NCBI GenBank assembly: GCA_023266625.1
Contig: JAHFPT010000043.1
Span: 1 to 32,850 of the forward strand
Reading direction: 5' to 3'
Length of the DNA stretch: 32,850 nt
Origin: Novosphingobium sp.
GTDB lineage: Bacteria > Pseudomonadota > Alphaproteobacteria > Sphingomonadales > Sphingomonadaceae
A model generated the notes under the pieces. That model saw only the letters and a program-made list of their open reading frames with translations, was not told where the DNA came from and searched no databases. The position numbers and the translations under genes were made by a program. This document shows positions 1 through 8,214 of this stretch, piece after piece. Positions within the stretch are counted from its first letter, which is position 1. Every line of letters begins with the position of its first letter.

Positions 1-720
1 AATCGCGCAGAAAATCTGCGGGTTGGCACGCACCGTGTTCATTGCCGACATGCACCAGGGCTCGGCATCTGAAGGCTGCTCTGCGAGCCGCGCCCAGTCG
101 ATACTGCGCCCGTCAAGCCGCGGCGGCGTCCCGGTCTTGAGCCGGGCCATCGGCAGCTCCGCCGCGCGCAGCTGGCTGGCGAGCAGTTGCGCGGAGGATT
201 CGCCAATCCGCCCGCCACTCATCCGCTCCTCGCCGCGAAACAGCGTGCCGCCAAGGAATGTGCCGGTGCACAGCACCACGGCTCGGGACGACAGGGCAGT
301 ACCATCCGCCAGCGACACGCCTGCGACACGGCCGCCAGCAAGCACCAGCCCCGCTGCTTCGCCCTGAACCAGCGTGAGATCGCCCTGCTCCCCCAGCAGC
401 CGATGGATCGCCGCCTTGAACAGCCTGCGGTCGGCCTGCACGCGCGGCCCCTGGACAGCGCTGCCCTTCGAGCGATTGAGCATGCGGTAATGAATCGCGG
501 CGCTATCTGCCGCCCGCGCGATCAGCCCGTCAAAGGCATCGACCTCGCGCACCAGATGCCCCTTGCCCAGCCCGCCAATCGCCGGATTGCAACTCATCGC
601 GCCGACTGCATCGAGATCGAAACTGACCAGTGCCACCCGCGCGCCCATCCGCGCCGCGACGGCAGCCGCTTCGCAGCCGGCATGGCCGCCGCCGATGATG
701 ATGATGTCGAAGGGGTTCAT
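1..720 (-). CDS. mnmG: MnmG (GidA), tRNA uridine-5-carboxymethylaminomethyl modification FAD enzyme, N-terminal 240 aa
   Basis: FAD-dependent subunit that with MnmE installs the (carboxymethyl)aminomethyl group at U34 of certain tRNAs in the cytoplasm. The reading frame is open from the ATG at 720 to base 1, so the 3' part lies outside the window. The first residues hold the FAD-binding [10 protein letters not shown] motif (about residues 10-19), followed by family segments such as [19 protein letters not shown] and [18 protein letters not shown] lies 8 nt before the start. The promoter-proximal gap to the upstream retropepsin gene is only 37 bp and is mostly filled by a parS site, so mnmG is probably co-transcribed from mnmE and the cassette. 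Identification is firm. Confidence 0.97.
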   Translation of the reverse strand, partial: MNPFDIIIIGGGHAGCEAAAVAARMGARVALVSFDLDAVGAMSCNPAIGGLGKGHLVREVDAFDGLIARAADSAAIHYRMLNRSKGSAVQGPRVQADRRLFKAAIHRLLGEQGDLTLVQGEAAGLVLAGGRVAGVSLADGTALSSRAVVLCTGTFLGGTLFRGEERMSGGRIGESSAQLLASQLRAAELPMARLKTGTPPRLDGRSIDWARLAEQPSDAEPWCMSAMNTVRANPQIFCAI

Positions 721-741
721 GGCTGCGCCTTAGCGCAGCGG

Positions 742-757
742 TGTTTCACGTGGAACT
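742..757. promoter_or_regulatory. parS: parS centromere site (ParB binding)
   Basis: The 16-mer TGTTTCACGTGGAACT matches the conserved parS palindrome TGTTNCACGTGNAACA at every specified base except the last. It lies in the 37-bp gap before mnmG. In many alphaproteobacteria mnmG is followed by rsmG, parA and parB, so a ParB site here fits the expected location. The site touches the stop codon of the retropepsin-like gene (758-760). I noticed no second copy in the window. Confidence 0.8.
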
Positions 758-1213
758 TCAAAAGAGCCCCAAACGGAATCCACCACCTCGTGTGAGTGTA
801 AGCTCGTGGTTCCTCAGGACATCAGTGCCGATAATGATGTCAAACCACCCGTTCTCGCGAATAGCGGCAGCCTCTAGCGGCTCAAGTTGAAAGATGCCGC
901 GAGGAGCCTTGTCTGGCTGGATCATATCACCCGTGACAATTCCCACTCGAATGATGTGAGTGGCATGCAAACTAGGGCCAAGCCCTCCAACCATCCGTAT
1001 GAAACCAGATTGCCTGATTCGACATTCCCTGACGACATTGTCGCAGAGGCAAGTGATGTCTGCCCCGGTATCCAGCAAGGCTTTGTATTCGCGAAATTGG
1101 AATGGGTTGAAGCTGGAAGCGGGATTTACTTCAAGGGGTTGTGGGAGCGCATCCGCGATCGTCACATCGATGATAGGTTTCCCGTTAAGAAGCTGCCCGA
1201 TCACCTGAGGCAT
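758..1213 (-). CDS. Retropepsin-like aspartic protease, cassette copy 1
   Basis: A 151-aa protein with the hallmarks of a single-domain retropepsin-like peptidase: the catalytic motif ALLDTGAD (Asp48-Thr49-Gly50) and, near the C-terminus, a hydrophobic-Gly segment IIIGTDVL (about residues 126-133) that mirrors the flap/second-half motif of the family. There is no signal peptide or membrane segment, so it is probably cytoplasmic. Retropepsins work as homodimers. The ATG at 1213 lies inside the last codons of the upstream small gene (29-nt overlap), implying translational coupling. GC content by hand count on sample lines is near 50%, against well over 60% in mnmE, which suggests transfer. The substrate is unknown. 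Confidence 0.8.
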   Translation of the reverse strand: MPQVIGQLLNGKPIIDVTIADALPQPLEVNPASSFNPFQFREYKALLDTGADITCLCDNVVRECRIRQSGFIRMVGGLGPSLHATHIIRVGIVTGDMIQPDKAPRGIFQLEPLEAAAIRENGWFDIIIGTDVLRNHELTLTRGGGFRLGLF

Positions 1214-1448
1214 AAGAAAGGAACCCCAAGTCTACAGGACGGTCGATGACCCTTTGGATCGAAAACTGGCCATCTTCAAACTTTTCGACAGCCAACTTGA
1301 TGGCCTCACTTGGCGCATCAAAAAAATCTACCAACCCACCGTCTCGCAGCAGAGCAAATTGCCCAGCATGATTGGGCATCCAATTCATAACTACACCTTG
1401 AAAATAATCAAAATTCTTTCGAATCGCGCTTTCGCTAAGGGCTGACAT
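1185..1448 (-). CDS. Small partner protein of the retropepsin cassette, copy 1 (87 aa)
   Basis: I do not recognise a named family. The ATG at 1448 was chosen over an upstream TTG at 1478 because GGGGA lies about 7 nt before it. The protein is soluble, with no signal sequence. It aligns without gaps over residues 11-80 to the 82-aa product at 5048-5296, with 26 of 70 positions identical by hand count. Shared blocks are NFDYFQ/NFDFFQ (12-17), FALL (31-34), FSIQ (62-65) and DRP (69-71). Each copy sits directly upstream of, and overlaps, a retropepsin-like gene. It could be an inhibitor, adaptor or substrate of the protease; the sequence does not say which. The 97 bp between it and mnmE (1449-1545) hold no gene. 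Confidence 0.75.
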   Translation of the reverse strand: MSALSESAIRKNFDYFQGVVMNWMPNHAGQFALLRDGGLVDFFDAPSEAIKLAVEKFEDGQFSIQRVIDRPVDLGFLSYASGDRAAS

Positions 1449-1545
1449 AGTTAAATCCCCAATCAACTCTTCGCACAATTCTAACAGGCTTATCCACGCA
1501 TGCCTAGAAAAAATGTTGACTCATGGCTCGAATCGAGTCCGCGAA

Positions 1546-2823
1546 TCACTTCCCGATGCAAAACCGCCCGAACAGCGCATCGAACATATCCTCGGTCGTT
1601 GTCCGCCCCAACAGCGCATCGAAGGCCAGCCGCGCCAGGCGTAAATTCTCTGCGGCGAGCAGGGGATCGGACTGGCGCGTGGCACCAACCAAAGCCACTT
1701 CCGCATCGCCCAGCAGGCGGTGCTGGCGGGCGTTGAGTGCTGCCGCGCCGGGGCGGGGGAGGGCGGCGCGGGCGTGGGTGACGAGGTCGCGGCGCAGGGC
1801 TTCCAGGCCTTCGCCGGTCAGGGCGGAGAGGCGGTGGCGCGGTTCACGCTTGGCCGGGTGATCGGGGCGGTCGGCCTGGGGTTCGATCTCCCAGCCACCC
1901 GCCGGTCCCTCGCCCTCGGGGCCGAGCCACAGCACGAGATCGGCATCGTCCATCGCGGCGCGGGCGCGGGTGACGCCGATGGCTTCGATAGTATCGCCCA
2001 CCGCCTCGCGCAGACCGGCGGTGTCGGCGAAGCGGAAGGGCACGCCCGCGATTGCCACCGATTGCGTCAAGACGTCACGGGTGGTGCCGGCTATCGGGGC
2101 GGTTATCGCCGCATCCAGCTCAATCAATGCATTGAAAAGAGTGCTTTTCCCCGAATTCGGCGGCCCGGCCAGCACCACCCGGAAACCTTCGCGCAGCGCC
2201 TCGGCGCGCGGGCGGGCGAGCCAATCGGCGATCTCGCTTCTCAGAGTTTCGAGCTTTGCCGCGAAGTCTCCGGGCAGGCTGGCGGCATCGTCCTCATCGG
2301 CGAAATCGAGCATTGCCTCCAATGCAGCGGAACGCGCCAGAAGTTGCTCGCGCCAAGCCTCAACCGTCCGCGAAAACCCCCCGCCCGCCATCGCCTGCGC
2401 GCTCTTGCGCTGCAATTCGGTCTCGGCGCTGAGCAAATCCGCCAGCCCTTCGGCTTCGGCGAGATCGATCTTGCCATTGGCGAAGGCGCGGCGGGTGAAT
2501 TCGCCGGAAGTTGCGCGGCGCAACTGTGGGAGCGCCGCCAGCGCCGCCTCGACCGAGGCAATCACCGCGCGGCCGCCGTGGCAATGGAGTTCGGCGATAT
2601 CCTCGCCGGTGGCTGTGGCGGGGCCGGGCAGCCATAGCGTCAGCGCCCGGTCGAGCACTTCACCCGAGGCATCGCGCAGAATCACCGAAGTTGCGCGGCG
2701 CGGCGCTGGCAGTTTTCCGGCCAGCGCGCGCAAGGCATCGCCCGCGCGCGGTCCACTGATCCGGACCACGGCAATCGCCGCTGGCGGTGCGCCGCTGGAC
2801 AGGGCGAAGATTGTTTCACTCAT
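1546..2823 (-). CDS. mnmE: MnmE (TrmE), tRNA modification GTPase
   Basis: A 425-aa GTPase that partners MnmG in wobble-uridine tRNA modification. The N-terminal tetrahydrofolate-binding domain is followed by a helical domain with an inserted G domain and the C-terminal FCIGK motif carrying the essential cysteine. G1 is GPPNSGKST (about residues 220-228), G2 is GTTRD (246-250) and G3 is DTAG (267-270). No clear NKxD (G4) motif is visible; the matching region reads EPQADRPD. The length is slightly short for the family. The neighbouring mnmG is separated from it by a two-gene retropepsin cassette. No strong ribosome site is seen before the ATG at 2823, but the MSETIFALSSG beginning is typical. 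Confidence 0.96.
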   Translation of the reverse strand: MSETIFALSSGAPPAAIAVVRISGPRAGDALRALAGKLPAPRRATSVILRDASGEVLDRALTLWLPGPATATGEDIAELHCHGGRAVIASVEAALAALPQLRRATSGEFTRRAFANGKIDLAEAEGLADLLSAETELQRKSAQAMAGGGFSRTVEAWREQLLARSAALEAMLDFADEDDAASLPGDFAAKLETLRSEIADWLARPRAEALREGFRVVLAGPPNSGKSTLFNALIELDAAITAPIAGTTRDVLTQSVAIAGVPFRFADTAGLREAVGDTIEAIGVTRARAAMDDADLVLWLGPEGEGPAGGWEIEPQADRPDHPAKREPRHRLSALTGEGLEALRRDLVTHARAALPRPGAAALNARQHRLLGDAEVALVGATRQSDPLLAAENLRLARLAFDALLGRTTTEDMFDALFGRFCIGK

Positions 2824-2856
2824 TGCAGAACGGCTAGCAGCTCAGCGCCAGAGCGG

Positions 2857-3123
2857 CTAATCCGCCTGCTTCTTCCCGCCCATCGCCCCCCCAGTCGCCA
2901 TTGCCGCGCCACTTGTCATCAGTTGCTGGAACATTTTCAGCCCCATTTCCCCCATCGGTGCCAGCTGCTTGGCGATATCCTGCAACTGATCGATACTGCC
3001 CGCGCCCTGCATCAGCTTGGCGGTCGCCTCGGCATAGGCTTCGTTGGCCTTGGTAACATCGGGAAGGCCCAGCAACCGCCGCGCCTCTTCTGGCGTGCAA
3101 TCGAACTCGACATTGACTTTCAT
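2857..3123 (-). CDS. DUF6489-like small protein (88 aa)
   Basis: A small soluble protein conserved in Sphingomonadales. The family name is from memory and less certain than the gene itself. The start is set at the ATG at 3123 because GGAG precedes it and the product begins MKVNVEFDCTPEEARRLLGLP, an N-terminus typical of the family. An upstream ATG at 3183 would add 20 residues with poor coding character. The C-terminal half is rich in Met, Gly and Ala (about residues 65-85), as in other low-complexity tails. It lies 33 bp downstream of mnmE's start on the incoming side and probably heads the mnmE transcript. Function is unknown. Confidence 0.8.
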   Translation of the reverse strand: MKVNVEFDCTPEEARRLLGLPDVTKANEAYAEATAKLMQGAGSIDQLQDIAKQLAPMGEMGLKMFQQLMTSGAAMATGGAMGGKKQAD

Positions 3124-3227
3124 GGTCGTTCTCCGCGCCGAAGCGTTATGGCAAAGCTGACACATAGACTTGGCAAAGTCCATGATGCGCGCTTAGTGAT
3201 GCCATAGCTTCACTGAGGAGAGCAGCC

Positions 3228-3941
3228 ATGCCGACCAACACCACGATCCCGACTCTTGACGGCAAAAGCACAATTCCGGCCTATGTGGTGAAACCCGCCG
3301 GGATCCCGCCCAATTCTACTCCAAGGGGCGCAATCATCGTCATTCAGGAGATTTTCGGGGTGAACCCAGGGATCGCCAAAAAGACCGAGGACTGGGCGGC
3401 GGCGGGCTATCTTGCGGTCGCGCCCGATGTATTCTGGCGCCAGCAGCCGGGGGTCGAATTCAACCCGGATATTCCCGAGGAGTTTCAACAGGCTATCGGC
3501 TACATGATGAAGCACGACTTCGATCTCGGCATTCAGGATGTCGAAGCGACAATCCACTGGATCCGGCGGGAGGCGGGCGTCGCCAAGGTCGGGCTGGAAG
3601 GCTTCTGCATGGGCGGCAAGATCGCCTATATGGCGGCCGCGCGCACCGATGTGGATGCCTCGGTCGGCTATTACGGTGTCGGCATCGACAAGATGCTGGG
3701 TGAGAGCCACGCCATCGCCAAGCCGCTGCTGCTGCATGTGCCGGCGGCCGACGGCTTCGTTCCGCCCGAAGCGCAGGCGGCGATGCACGCCGGGCTGGAC
3801 GGCAACGCCCATGTGACGATCCACGATTATGCGGGCCTCGACCACGGCTTTGCCGATACCTTCGGCGCGCGCCGTGACATGGCGGGGGCGAAACTGGCGG
3901 AGAAGCGGACGGCGGAGTTTTTCGCGGCGAATGTGGGGTAG
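3228..3941 (+). CDS. Dienelactone hydrolase family protein
   Basis: A 237-aa alpha/beta hydrolase of the dienelactone hydrolase family, cytoplasmic. The nucleophile is the cysteine in GFCMGGK (GxCxGG, about residue 126), the acid is the Asp in the AADGFVPP segment and the base is the His in LDHGFADT near residue 205, matching the Cys-Asp-His triad of DLH. GAGGAG lies upstream of the ATG at 3228. It is the only plus-strand gene between mnmG and hemE. It is divergent from the DUF6489-like gene across a 104-bp gap and convergent with the TerC gene (4-bp gap). The physiological substrate cannot be told from sequence; many members have no role in chlorocatechol degradation. Confidence 0.92.
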   Translation: MPTNTTIPTLDGKSTIPAYVVKPAGIPPNSTPRGAIIVIQEIFGVNPGIAKKTEDWAAAGYLAVAPDVFWRQQPGVEFNPDIPEEFQQAIGYMMKHDFDLGIQDVEATIHWIRREAGVAKVGLEGFCMGGKIAYMAAARTDVDASVGYYGVGIDKMLGESHAIAKPLLLHVPAADGFVPPEAQAAMHAGLDGNAHVTIHDYAGLDHGFADTFGARRDMAGAKLAEKRTAEFFAANVG

Positions 3942-3945
3942 GGCG

Positions 3946-4602
3946 CTAACTGCCGACGAACATTACCAGATGCGGATGGACCTGGTGCCAACCCTCCCAG
4001 ATCATCTTCAGCGCGACATACATAATCAGCAACAGGCCGATCCAGGCGATCCAGTGATAGCGCTGGATCAGCCTGGCGACAAACCCCGCTGCCGTCCCCA
4101 TCAGCAGCACTGAAAAGGTCAGGCCGATGAACAGCACCGCTGGGTTTTCCCTGGCAATACCGGCCACGACCAGCACATTGTCGAGGCTCATCGACAGATC
4201 TGCGATGGTGATCTGGATCGCTGCCTGCAGAAAGGTTTTGGTTGCAGGTGGGCCTTCGACTTGCGGTGTATCCGGATCGTCGGCCACCACGATTTTCACC
4301 GGGCGCAATTCGCGATACATGTTGAACGCGACCCACAGCAGCAGAAACCCGCCCGCCAGCACCAGCCCGGTAATGCTGAGCAGCCAGGTGGCGATCAGGG
4401 CAAAGCCGATCAGGAAGACCAGCGCCATCGACACACCGAACAGGATCACCTTGCGGCGGTCCTTCTCGGGCAAGCCCGAGGCCAGCGTCCCCATGATCAG
4501 CACATTGTCGCCGGCCATGGTCAGATCGGCGATGATGATCTGCGCCAGCATGGCGAGACCGGACGCGGTGAAAACGGCTGCGAAATCCATGTTCATGAGC
4601 AT
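3946..4602 (-). CDS. TerC/YjbE-family integral membrane protein
   Basis: A 218-aa inner-membrane protein with about seven hydrophobic segments. Two internally repeated motifs are visible, ADLTMAGDNVL (about residues 25-35) and ADLSMSLDNVL (about 133-143); the duplicated DxxMxxDN pattern is the signature of the TerC superfamily, linked to metal-ion (often manganese) export or metal loading of exported enzymes. Three in-frame ATGs lie at 4602, 4596 and 4590, and the exact start is uncertain. It is downstream of the second retropepsin cassette with a 45-bp gap, so possibly co-transcribed. No regulatory element such as a yybP-ykoY riboswitch is visible before it. Confidence 0.9.
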   Translation of the reverse strand: MLMNMDFAAVFTASGLAMLAQIIIADLTMAGDNVLIMGTLASGLPEKDRRKVILFGVSMALVFLIGFALIATWLLSITGLVLAGGFLLLWVAFNMYRELRPVKIVVADDPDTPQVEGPPATKTFLQAAIQITIADLSMSLDNVLVVAGIARENPAVLFIGLTFSVLLMGTAAGFVARLIQRYHWIAWIGLLLIMYVALKMIWEGWHQVHPHLVMFVGS

Positions 4603-4647
4603 CAGCTCAATTTGCCTTTCTGTTCCGCCAAAATGAATTGTCGCCGC

Positions 4648-5061
4648 CTAACCGAACTTCAATGTCCATCTCCCTCCGCGATACATCGCGAAGTCAGTCT
4701 GTGAAAGGACATCCATACCCAGCAAGACATCGAAACCGTCGGCCTGAGAAATCTCGAATCCGATCGTTTCTGCGAACACAATAGGCAAAGTATTCGGTGG
4801 AAGGCCGTCTCCCATCAAACCCAAGCGGAAAACGAAAGCATGCCTTTGGCGAATCTCGGTGGCAACAGCGACGGCCTTCTTTCCAATCGATTCGAGCCAA
4901 AATCGGGTAACAACCCGTTTGCTTATCCAACTCGCCGTCGCACCAATATCAAGCAGTCCGGCATAAATCTCAAACGTCAAATCCGTCGGGTTACGCGATG
5001 CAAACACCGCCACCGGAAGCAAGATTCGCCGACCTTCGTGGTAGCTCTCAATCGAGCGCAA
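4648..5061 (-). CDS. Retropepsin-like protein with altered active site (DIG), cassette copy 2
   Basis: A 137-aa paralogue of the product at 758-1213. The active-site segment reads LLDIGATASW (Asp38-Ile39-Gly40), where retropepsins have Asp-Thr/Ser-Gly, so activity may be reduced or lost. The C-terminal half keeps the family pattern FDVLLGMDVLSQTDF (about residues 110-124). The ORF has no ATG near the 5' end. TTG at 5061 overlaps the upstream small gene by 14 nt, which matches the coupled layout of copy 1. GC is near 50% by hand count, below the neighbours. It is probably a soluble cytoplasmic protein. It may be an inactive binding form or a slow protease. Confidence 0.72.
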   Translation of the reverse strand: MRSIESYHEGRRILLPVAVFASRNPTDLTFEIYAGLLDIGATASWISKRVVTRFWLESIGKKAVAVATEIRQRHAFVFRLGLMGDGLPPNTLPIVFAETIGFEISQADGFDVLLGMDVLSQTDFAMYRGGRWTLKFG

Positions 5062-5296
5062 AGCTGATCAGACCCATTTCAGCCGGGCGATCCTCGATCT
5101 CCTGAATCGAAAATATCTCGTCGGGGAATAAGGCAAGACCGGCACGATAGGCTTCACCCGGGCCAGGGTAGAGTCCGGCAATTCGTTTGTTCTTCAGCAA
5201 TGCGAACTCGCCATGATGATCCTTGAGCAATGTGCTCAGTCGGCGTTGGAAGAAATCGAAATTGTTGTCGATCTCGATCTGTCGTTCGGTGGTCAT
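5048..5296 (-). CDS. Small partner protein of the retropepsin cassette, copy 2 (82 aa)
   Basis: Paralogue of the 87-aa product at 1185-1448. The two align without gaps from residue 11 to 80, with the shared blocks NFDFFQ, HG.FALL, FSIQ and DRP at identical positions. The ATG at 5296 is preferred (GGGGAA about 9 nt upstream) over a TTG at 5327, and it puts the motifs of both copies at the same residue numbers, which independently supports both starts. No signal peptide or membrane helix is seen. Its stop lies within the next gene, the DIG retropepsin. Function is unknown. Confidence 0.74.
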   Translation of the reverse strand: MTTERQIEIDNNFDFFQRRLSTLLKDHHGEFALLKNKRIAGLYPGPGEAYRAGLALFPDEIFSIQEIEDRPAEMGLISFALD

Positions 5297-5397
5297 GGCG
5301 CAGGTTCCCCGACGAGGATTCTGCGCCAAGCGACGACGAAGCGAAAGAGTCGTGCGACGAACCGAGTCTGGTAAGCGCCGGACTGATTCTACTTGAT

Positions 5398-5937
5398 TCA
5401 GAATTGCCCCAAGGCATTGCGGACGAAAGCCAACCGTTCCTCAACATCGGCAAACGGCAGGTCGACCGGATCGTAACCATAGCGTCGCCAGGCAGCAGTC
5501 ACGGCTTGGTCGCTCGCCACAGCACCCTCCCAGTCCTGAATCCGTTCCGAGTCCTGAGCGAATATCGCAGCCCAAGCCGGTGCACGCAGGATCGGGCCTT
5601 GGTAACGCAGATCGCGGCAGGCCCGGTCGACCGCCGCCGAAACCGGAAAACCCGAGACATCGAGAAACCCGACCACATCAGGAAAACCCCGGTCAAACAG
5701 GACCATGATCTCGCCTGCCCTATGCCGCTCGAACTCGCGCGCATGGGCTTCGAGCATGGCTTCAGCAAACCCAAGCGGGTCGCGCGCTCGCAGTTCCATT
5801 CCACCAGGTTCGCGCAGGATTTTCCGCGCGACTTCAGGTGAGGTCGTGTAGCCGACACCAGAGGCGGCTTCGAGCAAGGTCGTCTTTCCCGCCCCCGGCG
5901 CACCGGTGATAACCGCATGCCGGGAAAAGGTACGCAC
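5398..5937 (-). CDS. AAA_28-type P-loop ATPase/kinase-like protein
   Basis: A 179-aa P-loop NTPase. Walker A is ITGAPGAGKTTL (about residues 10-21). A Walker B-like IMVLFDRGFPDVVGF (about 77-91) carries a DRG motif as in small nucleotide/phosphoryl-transfer kinases. The family is often annotated 'AAA family ATPase' or 'predicted ATPase'; its substrate is not known. The ATG at 5937 lies 4 bp after the rho stop codon, so it is very likely translated from the rho transcript. The second retropepsin cassette follows after 101 bp. It may be a resident gene of this lineage or part of the same accessory insert. Confidence 0.85.
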   Translation of the reverse strand: MRTFSRHAVITGAPGAGKTTLLEAASGVGYTTSPEVARKILREPGGMELRARDPLGFAEAMLEAHAREFERHRAGEIMVLFDRGFPDVVGFLDVSGFPVSAAVDRACRDLRYQGPILRAPAWAAIFAQDSERIQDWEGAVASDQAVTAAWRRYGYDPVDLPFADVEERLAFVRNALGQF

Positions 5938-5941
5938 CGTC

Positions 5942-7198
<1,257 letters not shown>

Positions 7199-7352
7199 AG
7201 TAGTCAGTATTCCACATAGTTGGTTTGGATTCGGCCGGTCGATCAAAGGGCTTGGAGAAAGCAGATCGGAACCGCACAGGACAGGCGGTTCAATTCCGGA
7301 ACAGAAGCCCGTCAGATAGTGCCGATGGCAAGCCGCGTCAATCGCTTGCCGG

Positions 7353-7736
7353 TCAGCCAGGCTTGTTTGTGACTGGCGGGGCGATCTTTTGCAGTTCATC
7401 GCCCAATTCGATCAGGAAATCGCCGCGCTGCTTGGCTTCCGCGCCGCAGCGCTGGACATCGGGTCTGAACTGATTTTGCATATAACTGCTATCACTGAGC
7501 AAGCGCTTCATTTCGCCGCTGAAATCATAACCGGGCAAGCGGCCATCGAGTTTGCCAACAAAATACATAATAATCCCGGTGATACCTGCGCGGTCATCGG
7601 CGGTAAGCTTGCCATCCTTCTCCATCACCTGGGTGACCATCGAAAAGGCCACCATGCAATGAAGATCAGGATCGACCGGGCCGCTTGCCGCGACCGGCTG
7701 CAAGACAAGCGCAGCGGCAAGGACGGATACAAACAT
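7353..7736 (-). CDS. Small secreted protein, unknown function (127 aa)
   Basis: It starts with a short Sec signal ([19 protein letters not shown], cleavage probably after about residue 17), so the mature protein is likely periplasmic. The mature part has two cysteines, one in [11 protein letters not shown] and one in VQRCGAEAK, which could form a disulfide. GGAG lies before the ATG at 7736. It sits 11 bp downstream of hemJ and before rho in the same direction. I do not recognise a named family; similar short proteins occur next to hemJ in sphingomonads as far as I recall. Confidence 0.75.
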   Translation of the reverse strand: MFVSVLAAALVLQPVAASGPVDPDLHCMVAFSMVTQVMEKDGKLTADDRAGITGIIMYFVGKLDGRLPGYDFSGEMKRLLSDSSYMQNQFRPDVQRCGAEAKQRGDFLIELGDELQKIAPPVTNKPG

Positions 7737-7747
7737 CCAGCGTCTCC

Positions 7748-8173
7748 TTAGAAGGGCCTGACAACCACCAGTACGACGATCAGCGCGGCGGCAATGCCAG
7801 GTATCTCGTTAAGCAACCTCAGTTGCTTTCCAGACAAGCTGCGCTCGCCGCGCGCCAGTCTGCCTGCATAACCCGCCAGCCAGACATGATAGGCTGACAG
7901 CGCCAGCACCAGCGCCAGCTTGACGATCAGCCAACCCTCGGAAAAAACCCCGCTAGTCGCCGCCAGCGCCAGTCCCAGCACCCAGACAAAGATCAGCGAG
8001 GGCCATAATATTATTCGCAGCAATTTGCCCTCGCGCTCGATCCACTGCGCATTTTCGCGCGAGCCCGGTTCGGCTTCCTGATGATAGACAAAAAAGCGCG
8101 GCAGCATGAACAGGCCTGCCATCCAGAAGATGACGAAGATGATATGGCCAGCCTTGAGCCAGAGATAAGTCAT
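7748..8173 (-). CDS. hemJ: HemJ protoporphyrinogen oxidase (CopD-like membrane protein)
   Basis: An inner-membrane protein of about 141 aa with four hydrophobic helices, catalysing oxidation of protoporphyrinogen IX to protoporphyrin IX in organisms lacking HemG and HemY. The beginning MTYLWLKAGHIIFVIFWMAG places the conserved histidine at residue 10 and is followed by the family motif LPRFFVYH. The ATG at 8173 has CAGG about 8 nt upstream. An in-frame ATG at 8191 would add six residues without a visible ribosome site. Its neighbour hemE acts earlier in the same haem pathway, which supports the assignment. It is probably co-transcribed with hemE (41-bp gap). Confidence 0.9.
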   Translation of the reverse strand: MTYLWLKAGHIIFVIFWMAGLFMLPRFFVYHQEAEPGSRENAQWIEREGKLLRIILWPSLIFVWVLGLALAATSGVFSEGWLIVKLALVLALSAYHVWLAGYAGRLARGERSLSGKQLRLLNEIPGIAAALIVVLVVVRPF

Positions 8174-8214
8174 CGCGAATACCTGTAACATGAGAGCATC
8201 ATAATCGAGCTTGG

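Noticed and set aside
1490..1498. TTATCCACG, one mismatch from a DnaA box
   Set aside because: A single copy in the gap between the small cassette gene and mnmE, far from the origin cluster; probably chance, though a lone DnaA site cannot be excluded.
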